From: RGIG3009 sp045630285 | GTDB lineage: Bacteria; Bacillota; Clostridia; Oscillospirales; Acutalibacteraceae | NCBI GenBank assembly: GCA_045630285.1 | Contig: JAZQSX010000032.1 | Coordinates: 1-64,000, forward strand | DNA length: 64,000 nucleotides | Direction: 5' to 3' | Shown: positions 16,806-25,407 of the stretch, one piece after another | Layout: each line of letters opens with the position of its first letter | Numbering within the stretch: position 1 is the first letter of the stretch | The notes under the pieces: model-generated | What the model was told of the DNA's origin: nothing | Seen by the model: only the letters and a program-made list of their open reading frames with translations | Databases searched by the model: none | Program-made: the position numbers and the translations under genes

Positions 16806-17171
16806 TTACCTCTCTCTCAGGTTTTCCGCCAACCCAATAATACGGCCGGCGCGATCGTCAATCTCACGGGAGCGGCCAACACGAAGATTCAGTTCACGAA
16901 TCTCCCGGGCTGCCTGACAAATTGCCTCAAACCCATCGCACACCTCACGAAACCGTGCGGCCAACTGCAAACGCTCTTCCATCTCGCGCATCTGCGCTTC
17001 GGCACGCTTCAGTGAATCACGCACACCCTGACGGGTGATACCCTGGTTTTCAGCAATCTCGGCCAGGGACAGATCCTCTTCGTAATACAACTCCACGACC
17101 TGCTGCTGCTTTTCGGTCAGCATATCGCCGTAAAAGTCAAACAGCCACGCAACTTCCATATCTTTCGCCAT
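16806..17171 (-). CDS. ylxM: YlxM-type DNA-binding protein
   Basis: A 121-residue helix-turn-helix protein of the UPF0122 family, resembling sigma-factor region 4 (LTEKQQQVVELYYEEDLSLAEIAE, then GITRQGVRDSLKRAE). Members are encoded before ffh and are thought to modulate the SRP pathway, at least in streptococci. The ATG at 17171 follows GGAGGGAC. It is the first gene of the operon behind the promoter at 17218-17246. Confidence 0.93.
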   Translation of the reverse strand: MAKDMEVAWLFDFYGDMLTEKQQQVVELYYEEDLSLAEIAENQGITRQGVRDSLKRAEAQMREMEERLQLAARFREVCDGFEAICQAAREIRELNLRVGRSREIDDRAGRIIGLAENLRER

Positions 17172-17217
17172 ATCTGTCCCTCCTCTCTTTCGGTGTAAAG
17201 GTTTTTGCTTTACAGTT

Positions 17218-17246
17218 ATTATACCAGAGGCTTTCCCTACTGTCAA
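17218..17246 (-). promoter_or_regulatory. Promoter of the ylxM-ffh-rpsP-khpA-rimM-trmD operon
   Basis: On the minus strand a consensus TTGACA (17246-17241) and TATAAT (17223-17218) are 17 bases apart, with an extended TGG. This is the best sigma-A promoter in the window, as suits a ribosome-assembly and protein-targeting operon. Confidence 0.92.
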
Positions 17247-17283
17247 GCCTTATTTTGAACTTTTCTTCGATTTTACAAAGAAA

Positions 17284-17311
17284 AAGCACCCGCTAAAAAC
17301 AGCGGGTGCTT
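17284..17311 (-). terminator. Terminator after the proS operon
   Basis: An 11-bp perfect stem (17284-17294 with 17301-17311) is followed on the minus strand by a T run. It closes the oadB-oadG-proS-small protein unit. Confidence 0.9.
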
Positions 17312-17317
17312 GTGCGT

Positions 17318-17536
17318 TCAATCCAATCGAAACTCTTCTTCCGAATGGGTCGCCAGCGTCGGTTGGGTATACGGGACACGGCGGAGCGGATCGTAGCTGA
17401 ACTTGCGACACCGTGCGGCAGGATCTACCACACCACGGTGCAAACACAAAATGACCTTACCGTCCGAAGAGCGCCGCCCGTTGCCGCAGATACCGCAGGC
17501 AGGGGTCACGGCATTCCCGTACAGTTTCCGTCTCAT
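17318..17536 (-). CDS. Small cysteine-rich protein, putative zinc binding
   Basis: A 72-residue protein of unknown function. Four cysteines (CGIC near residues 13-16, then ILCLHRG and ARCRKF) suggest a zinc site; the phrase CRKFSYDPLRRVP is a signature I associate with short uncharacterised proteins of Clostridia. The ATG at 17536 follows AAGGAGTG. It starts 20 bases after proS and ends at a terminator, so it is the last gene of that unit. Confidence 0.8.
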   Translation of the reverse strand: MRRKLYGNAVTPACGICGNGRRSSDGKVILCLHRGVVDPAARCRKFSYDPLRRVPYTQPTLATHSEEEFRLD

Positions 17537-17556
17537 GGCGCTCACTCCTTTATCAC

Positions 17557-18993
17557 TTAATACGCTTTGCCCCACACAACCATTTTCTTGGCCGGTTTGC
17601 CGCAGCAGACGCAGACATCGCCAATCTCTTCCTGCTCAAACGGCATGCAGCGGCTGGTCACACCCGCCTGCTCCTTAAGCTGCAGTTCGCACGCCTCTTC
17701 GCCACACCACATTGCTTTAATAAGACCGGGCTTGTTGTTGGCGATGTCACACAGCTCATCCAGCGTCGTTGCAGTATAGGTCATGCTCTCACGGCGCTCC
17801 AGTGCTTTCTGATACAAACCGTCGTGCACCGCTTTGAGCAGCTCGGGGATCTTCGTCTCCAGCTCATCGAGAGAAACGACCGTCTTTTCACGGTTGTCAC
17901 GGCGCACCAGCACGCACTGGTTATTTTCAATATCACGGGGACCGATCTCCAAGCGAAGCGGCACGCCCTTCATCTCGTACTCAGCAAACTTCCAGCCGGG
18001 CGAGTTATCGGAGTCGTCCATCTTGACACGGGCCACCTTGGCAAGCCGCTCTTTCAGCTCCGTCGCCTTTTCCAGCACACCGGGCTTATGCTGTGCGATC
18101 GGCAGGATCACAAGCTGCACCGGAGCCACCGCAGGCGGCAGCACCAAGCCGTTATCATCACCGTGAGTCATAATGATCGCACCGATGATACGGGTCGACA
18201 TACCCCACGAGGTCTGATGCGGATACTGCAGCTTGTTCGCACGGTCGGTATACTGAATATCGAACGCACGGGCGAAGCCGTCGCCGAAATAGTGGCTGGT
18301 ACCACTCTGCAGCGCTTTACCGTCGTGCATCATCGCTTCAATGGTATAGGTCGCCTCGGCGCCGGCAAATTTTTCCTTGTCGGTCTTACGACCCTTGATA
18401 ACCGGAATTGCCAACGATTGCTCGCAGAAATCGGCATACACACCCAGCATCTGCTCGGTCTCAGCCCACGCCTCCTCGGCGGTCTCGTGCATCGTATGAC
18501 CTTCCTGCCAGTAGAACTCCATCGTTCTGAGGAAGGGGCGGGTCGTCTTTTCCCAACGCACAACCGAACACCACTGGTTATACAGCTTCGGCAGATCACG
18601 GTAGGAATGGATAATATCCGCATAGTGCTCGCAGAACACCGTCTCCGAGGTCGGACGCACGCACAGACGCTCCTGCAGCTTTTCCTCACCGCCGTGCGTG
18701 ACCCACGCTACTTCGGGAGCAAAACCCTCAACGTGATCCTTCTCACGCTGCAGCAGGCTTTCCGGAATAAACAGCGGCATCATAATGTTCTCGTGCCCCA
18801 ACGCCTTGAAGCGGGCATCCAGGTCGTTGCGGATATTCTCCCACAACGCCGTACCGTACGGGCGCACGATCATACAGCCGCGCACACCGGAATAGCTGGC
18901 AAGCTCAGCCTTCTTCACAACATCGGTGTACCACTGCGTAAAATCCTCTTCCATCGAGGTGATGGCTTCCACCATCTTCTTGTTATCAGCCAT
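17557..18993 (-). CDS. proS: Prolyl-tRNA synthetase, short (editing-domain-less) type
   Basis: Charges tRNA-Pro with proline. At 478 residues it is the archaeal/eukaryotic-like class II enzyme lacking the large insertion (editing) domain. It has motif 1 near SGVRGCMIVRPYG, the motif 2 region around FLRTMEFYWQEGHTMHET, and the tail of this type: a Cys-bearing domain (CGEEACELQ, VCVCCGKPAKK) ending in the terminal Tyr. It overlaps nothing and follows oadG by 18 bases, so it probably shares the oadB promoter. A separate editing protein is not visible here. Confidence 0.96.
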   Translation of the reverse strand: MADNKKMVEAITSMEEDFTQWYTDVVKKAELASYSGVRGCMIVRPYGTALWENIRNDLDARFKALGHENIMMPLFIPESLLQREKDHVEGFAPEVAWVTHGGEEKLQERLCVRPTSETVFCEHYADIIHSYRDLPKLYNQWCSVVRWEKTTRPFLRTMEFYWQEGHTMHETAEEAWAETEQMLGVYADFCEQSLAIPVIKGRKTDKEKFAGAEATYTIEAMMHDGKALQSGTSHYFGDGFARAFDIQYTDRANKLQYPHQTSWGMSTRIIGAIIMTHGDDNGLVLPPAVAPVQLVILPIAQHKPGVLEKATELKERLAKVARVKMDDSDNSPGWKFAEYEMKGVPLRLEIGPRDIENNQCVLVRRDNREKTVVSLDELETKIPELLKAVHDGLYQKALERRESMTYTATTLDELCDIANNKPGLIKAMWCGEEACELQLKEQAGVTSRCMPFEQEEIGDVCVCCGKPAKKMVVWGKAY

Positions 18994-19011
18994 AATCGGA
19001 GATCCTTTCGA

Positions 19012-19221
19012 TTATTTCTTGTCGTTCTTATCCTTAGCAAAGGTATTTAAGAGCTTAACTGCCAGCATGATCACCAGCATCACCACGAAAATGCCAACCA
19101 TACCGAGCAGCATCAGCAGCAAGGCTTCGCCCACGTTATCCGTGGTAAACTTCAGATCCAACTCAGCATTTTTCTCGGCGCTCAGCAAAAGGGCGCTGAT
19201 TTTGTTCATCATCATATTCAT
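19012..19221 (-). CDS. Sodium-pump decarboxylase gamma subunit (OadG-like)
   Basis: A 69-residue protein with one hydrophobic helix (about 33-56) flanked by a short extracytoplasmic N-terminus and a Lys/Asp-rich cytoplasmic tail, the shape of OadG-type small subunits that anchor the complex. The assignment rests mainly on its position 21 bases behind the beta subunit. The sequence is too short for a firm family call. Confidence 0.72.
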   Translation of the reverse strand: MNMMMNKISALLLSAEKNAELDLKFTTDNVGEALLLMLLGMVGIFVVMLVIMLAVKLLNTFAKDKNDKK

Positions 19222-19242
19222 CTCTTCAACGCATCCTTTCTC

Positions 19243-20412
19243 TTACAGTAACACGGTCAAGATAATACCGCCCGCCACGACCGAGCCGATCTGACCGGCG
19301 ACGTTGGCACCGACAGCGTGCATCAGCAGGTGGTTCTGATTATCTTCCTTCAGCGCCATTTTCTGAATGACACGTGCCGACATCGGGAACGCCGAGATAC
19401 CGGCACCGCCCACCATCGGATTGAACTTCTTGCCCTCCGGCAGGAAGAGGTTGATAAACTTCGCAAACATAACACCAGCGATGGTATCAAACACGAAAGC
19501 CACCAGGCCGAGGCCCATGATCAGCACAGTACCCCAGCTGATAAACGCCTCCGCACGCATGCTGGAAGCGATCGACAGACCGAGCACGATCGTAACCAGA
19601 TTAGCAAGCGAGGTCTGTGCCGTCTGCGACAGGTTGTCAAGCTTGAGGCACTCACGCAGAAGGTTACCGAACATCAGCATACCGACCAGCGACACCGAAC
19701 CGGGCGCCACCAAACCGGCAATCACCGTCGCGATCACGGGGAACAAGATACGGGTGCGACGGGAAACCGACGACGGGTTGTAGCTCATACGGATCATACG
19801 CTCTTTCTTGGTGGTAACAGCCTTGATCGCCATCGGCTGGATGATCGGCACGAGCGCCATATACGAATAGGCAGCCACCATGATCGGGCCGGTGTAATTG
19901 GAATCCAGAATCTGCGAAACCAAAATTGCGGTCGGGCCGTCTGCCGCACCGATAACGCCGATAGACGCTGCGTCCTTGAACTCAGGGAAGAACAGCGAAG
20001 CCACCAGCACCGTCAGGAAAATGCCAAACTGTGCTGCGCCGCCGAACAAGAACATCTTGGGATTCGACAAAAGCGGGCCAAAGTCGATCATCGCACCGAT
20101 ACCGATAAACAAGATCAGCGGCAATGCTTCCGATGCTTCGATGCCGACTTTGAAAAGCCAGTCGATAATACCGGGTACCGTATCACTAAGCTCCGCATTA
20201 AACTGATCGATCGCACCTGAAAGCGGCAGGTTGACCAAAATGGCACCGAGGCCCATCGGCATAAGCAGCGCCGGCTCAAAATCCTTAGCGAGCGCCAACC
20301 AAATCAGCAATCCGCCGACGCCAAGCATCACTAAGTTTTTCCAACCGTCATCGGTGAAGAAAAAGGCGATGCTGTCCCACAAAAAACTGAAATTTTCCAA
20401 AAACTCAGGCAT
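19243..20412 (-). CDS. oadB: Sodium ion-translocating decarboxylase beta subunit
   Basis: The membrane subunit that couples decarboxylation of carboxybiotin to export of sodium ions, as in oxaloacetate, methylmalonyl-CoA or glutaconyl-CoA decarboxylases. The 389-residue protein has about nine membrane segments and the diagnostic GVIGAADGPTAILVSQIL with the essential Asp. A gamma-like subunit follows, but neither the carboxyltransferase (alpha) nor a biotin carrier is encoded nearby; instead proS follows. The substrate therefore cannot be told. Confidence 0.93.
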   Translation of the reverse strand: MPEFLENFSFLWDSIAFFFTDDGWKNLVMLGVGGLLIWLALAKDFEPALLMPMGLGAILVNLPLSGAIDQFNAELSDTVPGIIDWLFKVGIEASEALPLILFIGIGAMIDFGPLLSNPKMFLFGGAAQFGIFLTVLVASLFFPEFKDAASIGVIGAADGPTAILVSQILDSNYTGPIMVAAYSYMALVPIIQPMAIKAVTTKKERMIRMSYNPSSVSRRTRILFPVIATVIAGLVAPGSVSLVGMLMFGNLLRECLKLDNLSQTAQTSLANLVTIVLGLSIASSMRAEAFISWGTVLIMGLGLVAFVFDTIAGVMFAKFINLFLPEGKKFNPMVGGAGISAFPMSARVIQKMALKEDNQNHLLMHAVGANVAGQIGSVVAGGIILTVLL

Positions 20413-20453
20413 TCAAAACATCCTCTCTCCCTTTTGAAATGCATACATCAATC

Positions 20454-20482
20454 ATTATACAAAAAATAATCCGCATTTTCAA
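20454..20482 (-). promoter_or_regulatory. oadB promoter
   Basis: On the minus strand TTGAAA (20482-20477) and TATAAT (20459-20454) are 17 bases apart, about 40 bases before the oadB ATG. Confidence 0.82.
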
Positions 20483-20519
20483 CACAAAAAAGACGATTTT
20501 TTTGCGAAAACATCAAAAA

Positions 20520-20545
20520 AAGCCCCTCCGCACTCGGAGGGGCTT
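20520..20545 (-). terminator. Terminator after the AI-2E permease gene
   Basis: An 11-bp GC-rich perfect stem (20520-20530 with 20535-20545) is followed on the minus strand by TTTTTT. Confidence 0.92.
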
Positions 20546-20551
20546 TGCTTA

Positions 20552-21706
20552 TTACTCTTCAGATTTCTTTATCGTATCTTTCTTCTTGTTTTTCGCTTCA
20601 ATGCAATCCCGCAATATCATTTGAATCACAGCAATAAACGGTGCACCGAGGAAAACACCCCAGAATCCAAACAATCCGCCAAACAGCGTGATACCGAGCA
20701 GCACGTAGATCGGACGAATGCCAACGGTGTGACCCACGATACGCGGCTGAATGATATTCGCATCGATCTGCTGCATCACCAAAATGTACACCGCCACAAA
20801 CAGGGCATGATACGGGCCAACCGTGATTAAAGCAACGAACGTACACAGAACGCCGCCGATCAATGCACCAAAATACGGGATCATATTCAGGATACCTAAC
20901 AACACGCCCAACGCCGGTGCCATACCGTTCGGCAGGCCGACGATCAGCAGGCCGATCGTCGTCAGCACGCTGACAACAAAGGCATCGATGATCTGGCTGT
21001 AAAAGTAATTGTAGAAAATGCGAGCGATCTTGTGTGAATATACTGAGAACACGTTCATAAGGCCCGGCTTGATAATCAAACCCGATACGGACTTCGACGC
21101 ACGGATTAGCGACTCCTTGCCAAGCAGCATATACACGGATACGATAAACGCCAGCACAATGTCAACCAGGCCGGCAGCAAAGCTGACAACACCGCTCACG
21201 TAGCCCTTCAGCATATCAGGGCTGAAGAAATCTCCGATCGCTTTAATAAGACCATCGATCATTTTCTTGATATCCAAGCTGGACAGTAATCCGCCACCTT
21301 CGGATATATCATCCAAGAACGCATTGAAATCGTTGGTAAAGTTCTTAATGTAATCGGCTTGCAGGAAATCCCGTATAGTGTTGATCAACGCCGGAACTGC
21401 GATGTAAACGATCAACGTCAGCAACGCCAGCGCCGTGATATACACGACCGCCACCGACAGCGGCCGAGCGGCACGCTGTGCCCAAGTCCAGTGACTGGTG
21501 CGCAGCTTTCCGTCCATCCAATTCACCGGAGCCCACAGCAAAAACGCAATACCGAAGCCCACGATAAACGGCATCATGATCGACCACAGCGCTGCAATAA
21601 TACCGCCGATTGCACCGACATTATCAAACACCTTATAGACGATGATCAGCGCACATCCCAGCACAAACAGAGATACCACCTGTGCGGCATTTTTATTGAT
21701 CTTCAC
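20552..21706 (-). CDS. AI-2E family transporter
   Basis: A 384-residue polytopic membrane protein of the TqsA/YtvI-type permease family (PF01594), with about eight membrane helices and the signature IEPRIVGHTVGIRP-like stretch (here NIIQPRIVGHTVGIRPIYV). Members export or leak diverse solutes; the AI-2 function applies to few. A basic tail (EAKNKKKDTIKK) lies in the cytoplasm. A GTG at 21706 follows AGGTGA at proper spacing; a GTG 9 bases upstream sits on the ribosome binding site. It follows dnaJ by 57 bases. Confidence 0.9.
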   Translation of the reverse strand: MKINKNAAQVVSLFVLGCALIIVYKVFDNVGAIGGIIAALWSIMMPFIVGFGIAFLLWAPVNWMDGKLRTSHWTWAQRAARPLSVAVVYITALALLTLIVYIAVPALINTIRDFLQADYIKNFTNDFNAFLDDISEGGGLLSSLDIKKMIDGLIKAIGDFFSPDMLKGYVSGVVSFAAGLVDIVLAFIVSVYMLLGKESLIRASKSVSGLIIKPGLMNVFSVYSHKIARIFYNYFYSQIIDAFVVSVLTTIGLLIVGLPNGMAPALGVLLGILNMIPYFGALIGGVLCTFVALITVGPYHALFVAVYILVMQQIDANIIQPRIVGHTVGIRPIYVLLGITLFGGLFGFWGVFLGAPFIAVIQMILRDCIEAKNKKKDTIKKSEE

Positions 21707-21763
21707 TTCGGTCACCTCACTTCACTCTTCAGTATACCAAGTTTTCTCAGGAACTGCAAGGGG

Positions 21764-22912
21764 TTAGTTAAACGCATCCTTCAATTTCTCAAAAAAGCTC
21801 TTGCGTTTCTCGTAATTTTTGTCATCCAGCGACGAATCAAACGTCTCGAGCAGCTCACGCTGCTTTTTCGACAATCCACGGGGCACCTCCAAAACGATGC
21901 GAGCGATCAGGTCACCTTTACCACGACCGTTCAGGTACGGAATGCCCTTGCCACGCAGACGGATCAAATCTCCCGGCTGGGTACCTTCCCGAACGGTGTA
22001 TTTCTCTCGACCGTTCAGCGTCGGCACTTCAATTTCGGCACCGAGCGCCAACTGCGCATACGTCAGCGGAATTTCACACCACATATGGTAACCGTCACGT
22101 TCAAAGATCGGGTGAGGACGTACCGTCACCTCAATCTGCAGATCACCGGCAGGACCGCCGTTAATACCGCTGTTACCTTTACCGTTCACGGTAATGACCT
22201 GCCCGTCGTCGATGCCGGCAGGAATGTTGATGCCAACCTGTCGGGTCGCACGCACCTGACCGCCGCCATGACAATCGGGACACGGATTTTCCACAATACG
22301 CCCCTTGCCACGGCAACGGGAACACACCGCTTGCGTCTGCATCACGCCAAACGGCGTACGCTGCTGCCGTGTTTCCTGACCGGTGCCGTGACAGACGGGA
22401 CACGTTGTCGGGCTGCTCCCTTTCGCCGCACCGGAGCCGCCGCAGGTGCGGCACGTCTCGATGAGCGAGACATCCACCTGCTTGCGGCAGCCCGCCGCCG
22501 CTTCTTCAAAAGAAATGGTAACTGCTGCAGCCGCATCCCCACCACGGCGTGGTGCATTGGGATTGGCGTGCCGCGAGCGACCGCCACCACCGAAAAACGA
22601 AGAGAAAATGTCGCCCAGATCAATGTCGCCAACGTCCCAGGCACCACCGCCCCAGCCGCCGGCACCGGCACCAAAGTTCGGATCGACACCGGCGTGACCG
22701 TACTGGTCGTACCGTGCCTTTTTCTCCGAATCCGACAGCACCTCGTACGCTTCGTTTACTTCCTTAAACTTGGCTTCTGCCGTCGCATCACCGGGATGCA
22801 GGTCGGGGTGGTACTCCTTCGCCATACGGCGGTATCCTTTTTTGATTTCGTCCTCCGACGCACCTTTTTGCACGCCGAGCACTTCATAATAGTCACGTTT
22901 GTTCTCTGCCAT
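21764..22912 (-). CDS. dnaJ: Chaperone protein DnaJ
   Basis: Hsp40 co-chaperone delivering substrates to DnaK and stimulating its ATPase. The 382-residue protein has the J domain with HPD (EYHPDLHPGDA), a Gly/Phe-rich linker (GAGAGGWGGGAWDVGDIDLG), four CxxCxGxG zinc motifs (CRTCGGSG, CPVCHGTG, CSRCRGKG, CPDCHGGG) and the C-terminal substrate-binding barrels. A GGAGAGGG site precedes the ATG. Last gene of the heat-shock operon, 65 bases behind dnaK. Confidence 0.98.
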   Translation of the reverse strand: MAENKRDYYEVLGVQKGASEDEIKKGYRRMAKEYHPDLHPGDATAEAKFKEVNEAYEVLSDSEKKARYDQYGHAGVDPNFGAGAGGWGGGAWDVGDIDLGDIFSSFFGGGGRSRHANPNAPRRGGDAAAAVTISFEEAAAGCRKQVDVSLIETCRTCGGSGAAKGSSPTTCPVCHGTGQETRQQRTPFGVMQTQAVCSRCRGKGRIVENPCPDCHGGGQVRATRQVGINIPAGIDDGQVITVNGKGNSGINGGPAGDLQIEVTVRPHPIFERDGYHMWCEIPLTYAQLALGAEIEVPTLNGREKYTVREGTQPGDLIRLRGKGIPYLNGRGKGDLIARIVLEVPRGLSKKQRELLETFDSSLDDKNYEKRKSFFEKLKDAFN

Positions 22913-22977
22913 ATAGCCCTCTCCACAAGCAGAGTCAGCCGGGGACTCCTCCCCGGCCGTCTCGTATTGTCTGGAAA

Positions 22978-24798
22978 TTAGTGTACTTCGCCGTTGTAGT
23001 AACCGTCACCGGCCTCAGGCGGAACGTCGCCTGCTTCACCCGTCGGCGCTGCACCGGCATCGGGTGCCGCCGCCTTATAGATCTTTTCGGAAACCTCGTA
23101 GAACTTCTTCATCAGTTCTTCCTGAGCCGCCTTGATCGGCTCAATGTCAGTGCCCTTGAGTGCTTCCTTCAGCGCATCAATGCGGGACTGCAGTTCCGTC
23201 TTGTCGGCTTCTTCCAGCTTGTCGCCCAGCTCTTCCATGGTCTTTTCACACTGGTAAACAGCCTGATCGGCACCGTTGCGCAGTTCTACCTCTTCACGGC
23301 GCTTCTTATCCTCTGCCGCATACTGTTCAGCTTCCTGAACCGCTTTTTCCACGTCCTCTTTGGACATATTGGTGTTGGAGGTGATCGTGATGTGCTGTTC
23401 CTTGCCGGTGCCAAGATCCTTAGCGCTGACGTTCACGATGCCGTTGGCGTCGATGTCAAACGTAACCTCGATCTGCGGAACACCACGGCGGGCCGGAGCA
23501 ATGCCGTCTAGGTGGAACATACCCAACGTCTTGTTGTCACGGGCAAACTCACGCTCACCCTGCAGTACGTGAACCTCGACCGACGGCTGGTTATCCGCCG
23601 CCGTCGAGAAGATCTGCGATTTTTTGGTGGGAATCGTGGTGTTACGCTCGATTACACGGGTCATCACACCACCCATCGTCTCAACACCCAGCGACAGCGG
23701 TGTGACATCCAGCAGCAGGAGACCTTTGACCTCGCCGCCGAGAACACCCGCCTGCAGTGCCGCACCCATGGCCACACACTCGTCGGGGTTAATGCCCTTG
23801 AAGGGCTCTTTGCCCATAAACTTCTGCACCGCTTCCTGCACGGCGGGAATGCGGGTGGAGCCGCCAACGAGAAGCACCTTGTCGATCTGCGAAGCCGTCA
23901 AGCCACTGTCGGACAGCGCCTGACGCACGGGAATCATCGTCGCTTCCACCAGATCGGCGGTCAAGCGGTTGAAATCAGCACGGCTGAGCGTCATATCCAA
24001 GTGCTTCGGGCCGGTAGCATCCGCCGTGATAAAGGGCAGATTGATATTGGAGGTCATACCGCCGGACAGCTCGATCTTGGTCTTCTCCGCCGCTTCACGC
24101 AGACGCTGGACCGCCATTTTGTCATTCGACAGATCCACACCGGTCTCGTTGCGGAAGCCTTCCACCAACCAGTTGACGATCTTTTGGTCAAAGTCGTCAC
24201 CGCCCAGGCGGTTGTTACCGGCGGTTGCCAGAACCTCCTGCACGCCGTCACCCATTTCGATAATGGACACGTCGAACGTACCGCCGCCCAAGTCGTACAC
24301 CATGATCTTCTGATCGTTTTCCTTATCAATGCCATACGCCAACGCCGCAGCGGTCGGCTCGTTGATAATACGCTTCACTTCCAAGCCGGCAATCTTACCG
24401 GCATCCTTGGTCGCCTGACGCTGAGCGTCGGTAAAATACGCCGGCACGGTGATGACCGCCTCGGTCACGGTGTCGCCCAGATAGCTTTCCGCATCCTGCT
24501 TCAGCTTAGCAAGGATCATCGCGGAGATCTCCTGCGGGGTGTAGGCCTTATCATCCACCGTTACCTTGTTTGCCGTACCCATATCACGCTTGATCGACGC
24601 AATGGTACGATCCGGATTGGAGACCGCCTGCTGCTTTGCCACACGGCCGACGATACGCTCGCCGTCCTTCTTGAACGCTACGACCGAAGGAGTAGTACGC
24701 GCACCTTCTGCGTTGGGGATAACGACGGCTTCGCCGCCCTCAATAACCGCTACGCAGGAATTGGTAGTTCCCAGGTCGATACCGATGATTTTTGCCAT
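22978..24798 (-). CDS. dnaK: Chaperone protein DnaK
   Basis: Hsp70 chaperone. The 606-residue protein starts MAKIIGIDLGTTNSCVAV and has the nucleotide-binding phosphate loops (DLGGGTFDVSI, LVGGSTRIPAVQ), the interdomain linker LLLLDVTPLSLG, the peptide-binding beta domain and an alpha lid with a disordered Ala/Gly/Pro-rich tail. The start is fixed by AGGAGGAAATAACT just upstream; a longer frame to 24879 overlaps grpE. It is regulated with hrcA through CIRCE. Confidence 0.98.
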   Translation of the reverse strand: MAKIIGIDLGTTNSCVAVIEGGEAVVIPNAEGARTTPSVVAFKKDGERIVGRVAKQQAVSNPDRTIASIKRDMGTANKVTVDDKAYTPQEISAMILAKLKQDAESYLGDTVTEAVITVPAYFTDAQRQATKDAGKIAGLEVKRIINEPTAAALAYGIDKENDQKIMVYDLGGGTFDVSIIEMGDGVQEVLATAGNNRLGGDDFDQKIVNWLVEGFRNETGVDLSNDKMAVQRLREAAEKTKIELSGGMTSNINLPFITADATGPKHLDMTLSRADFNRLTADLVEATMIPVRQALSDSGLTASQIDKVLLVGGSTRIPAVQEAVQKFMGKEPFKGINPDECVAMGAALQAGVLGGEVKGLLLLDVTPLSLGVETMGGVMTRVIERNTTIPTKKSQIFSTAADNQPSVEVHVLQGEREFARDNKTLGMFHLDGIAPARRGVPQIEVTFDIDANGIVNVSAKDLGTGKEQHITITSNTNMSKEDVEKAVQEAEQYAAEDKKRREEVELRNGADQAVYQCEKTMEELGDKLEEADKTELQSRIDALKEALKGTDIEPIKAAQEELMKKFYEVSEKIYKAAAPDAGAAPTGEAGDVPPEAGDGYYNGEVH

Positions 24799-24841
24799 AG
24801 TTATTTCCTCCTGTTGCTCTGTGAGCATAATAATCGTTATA

Positions 24842-25363
24842 TTAGTTGGCGACCTTGACCATAGCAGGACGCAGCACACGCCCGCTCAGGCGGTAGCCCT
24901 TTTGATACACCTCGGTCACCGTTTCGGGATCAACGCCGTCGGCGTCCTCCCGCTGCACCGCATTGTGCAATTCAGGATCAAACACCTGACCCAACGCCGG
25001 AATTTCCTCCAAGCCCATTGCCAGCAGCGTATCCAGCAGCTGCCGAATAACCATCTCGACGCCCTTGCGATACTCCGGTCCGTCGGGCGAATTGACAGCA
25101 CGCTCCAGGTTATCAATACCGGGAAGCATCGCCTTGAGCGCCTCACCCTTAACGAAGGCACCGAGCTGCTCTTTTTCCTGATCGGTACGGCGCTTATAGT
25201 TGGCATATTCCGCCAGCACACGCTGATACTGATCCTGTGCCTGCAACAACTGGTTTTGCAGTTCCTCCAGCTTCGGGTCAACCGGCTCCTCGACCTGCTT
25301 GACAACCTCCTCCGCAGCAACTTCCTGCTCCGGGGTTACTTGTTCCTGTTTTGTTTCCTCCAT
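24842..25363 (-). CDS. grpE: Nucleotide exchange factor GrpE
   Basis: Releases ADP from DnaK. The 173-residue protein has an acidic disordered N-terminus (EETKQEQVTPEQEVAAEEVV), a long coiled coil (about 40-100, ALAEYANYKRRTDQEKEQ-like) and the C-terminal beta domain (DPELHNAVQRE, YQKGYRLSGRVLRPAMVKVAN). The ATG at 25363 follows AAAGGAGGATG. It lies between hrcA and dnaK. Confidence 0.97.
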   Translation of the reverse strand: MEETKQEQVTPEQEVAAEEVVKQVEEPVDPKLEELQNQLLQAQDQYQRVLAEYANYKRRTDQEKEQLGAFVKGEALKAMLPGIDNLERAVNSPDGPEYRKGVEMVIRQLLDTLLAMGLEEIPALGQVFDPELHNAVQREDADGVDPETVTEVYQKGYRLSGRVLRPAMVKVAN

Positions 25364-25407
25364 GGAACATCCTCCTTTACACACCGCTCACGCAGTGGGT
25401 TCTCTCC

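Noticed and set aside
21359..22981. A 540-residue plus-strand open frame, and similar ones opposite dnaK (23512-24858) and guaB (32972-34450)
   Set aside because: All mirror well-recognised genes on the other strand and have biased, featureless composition.
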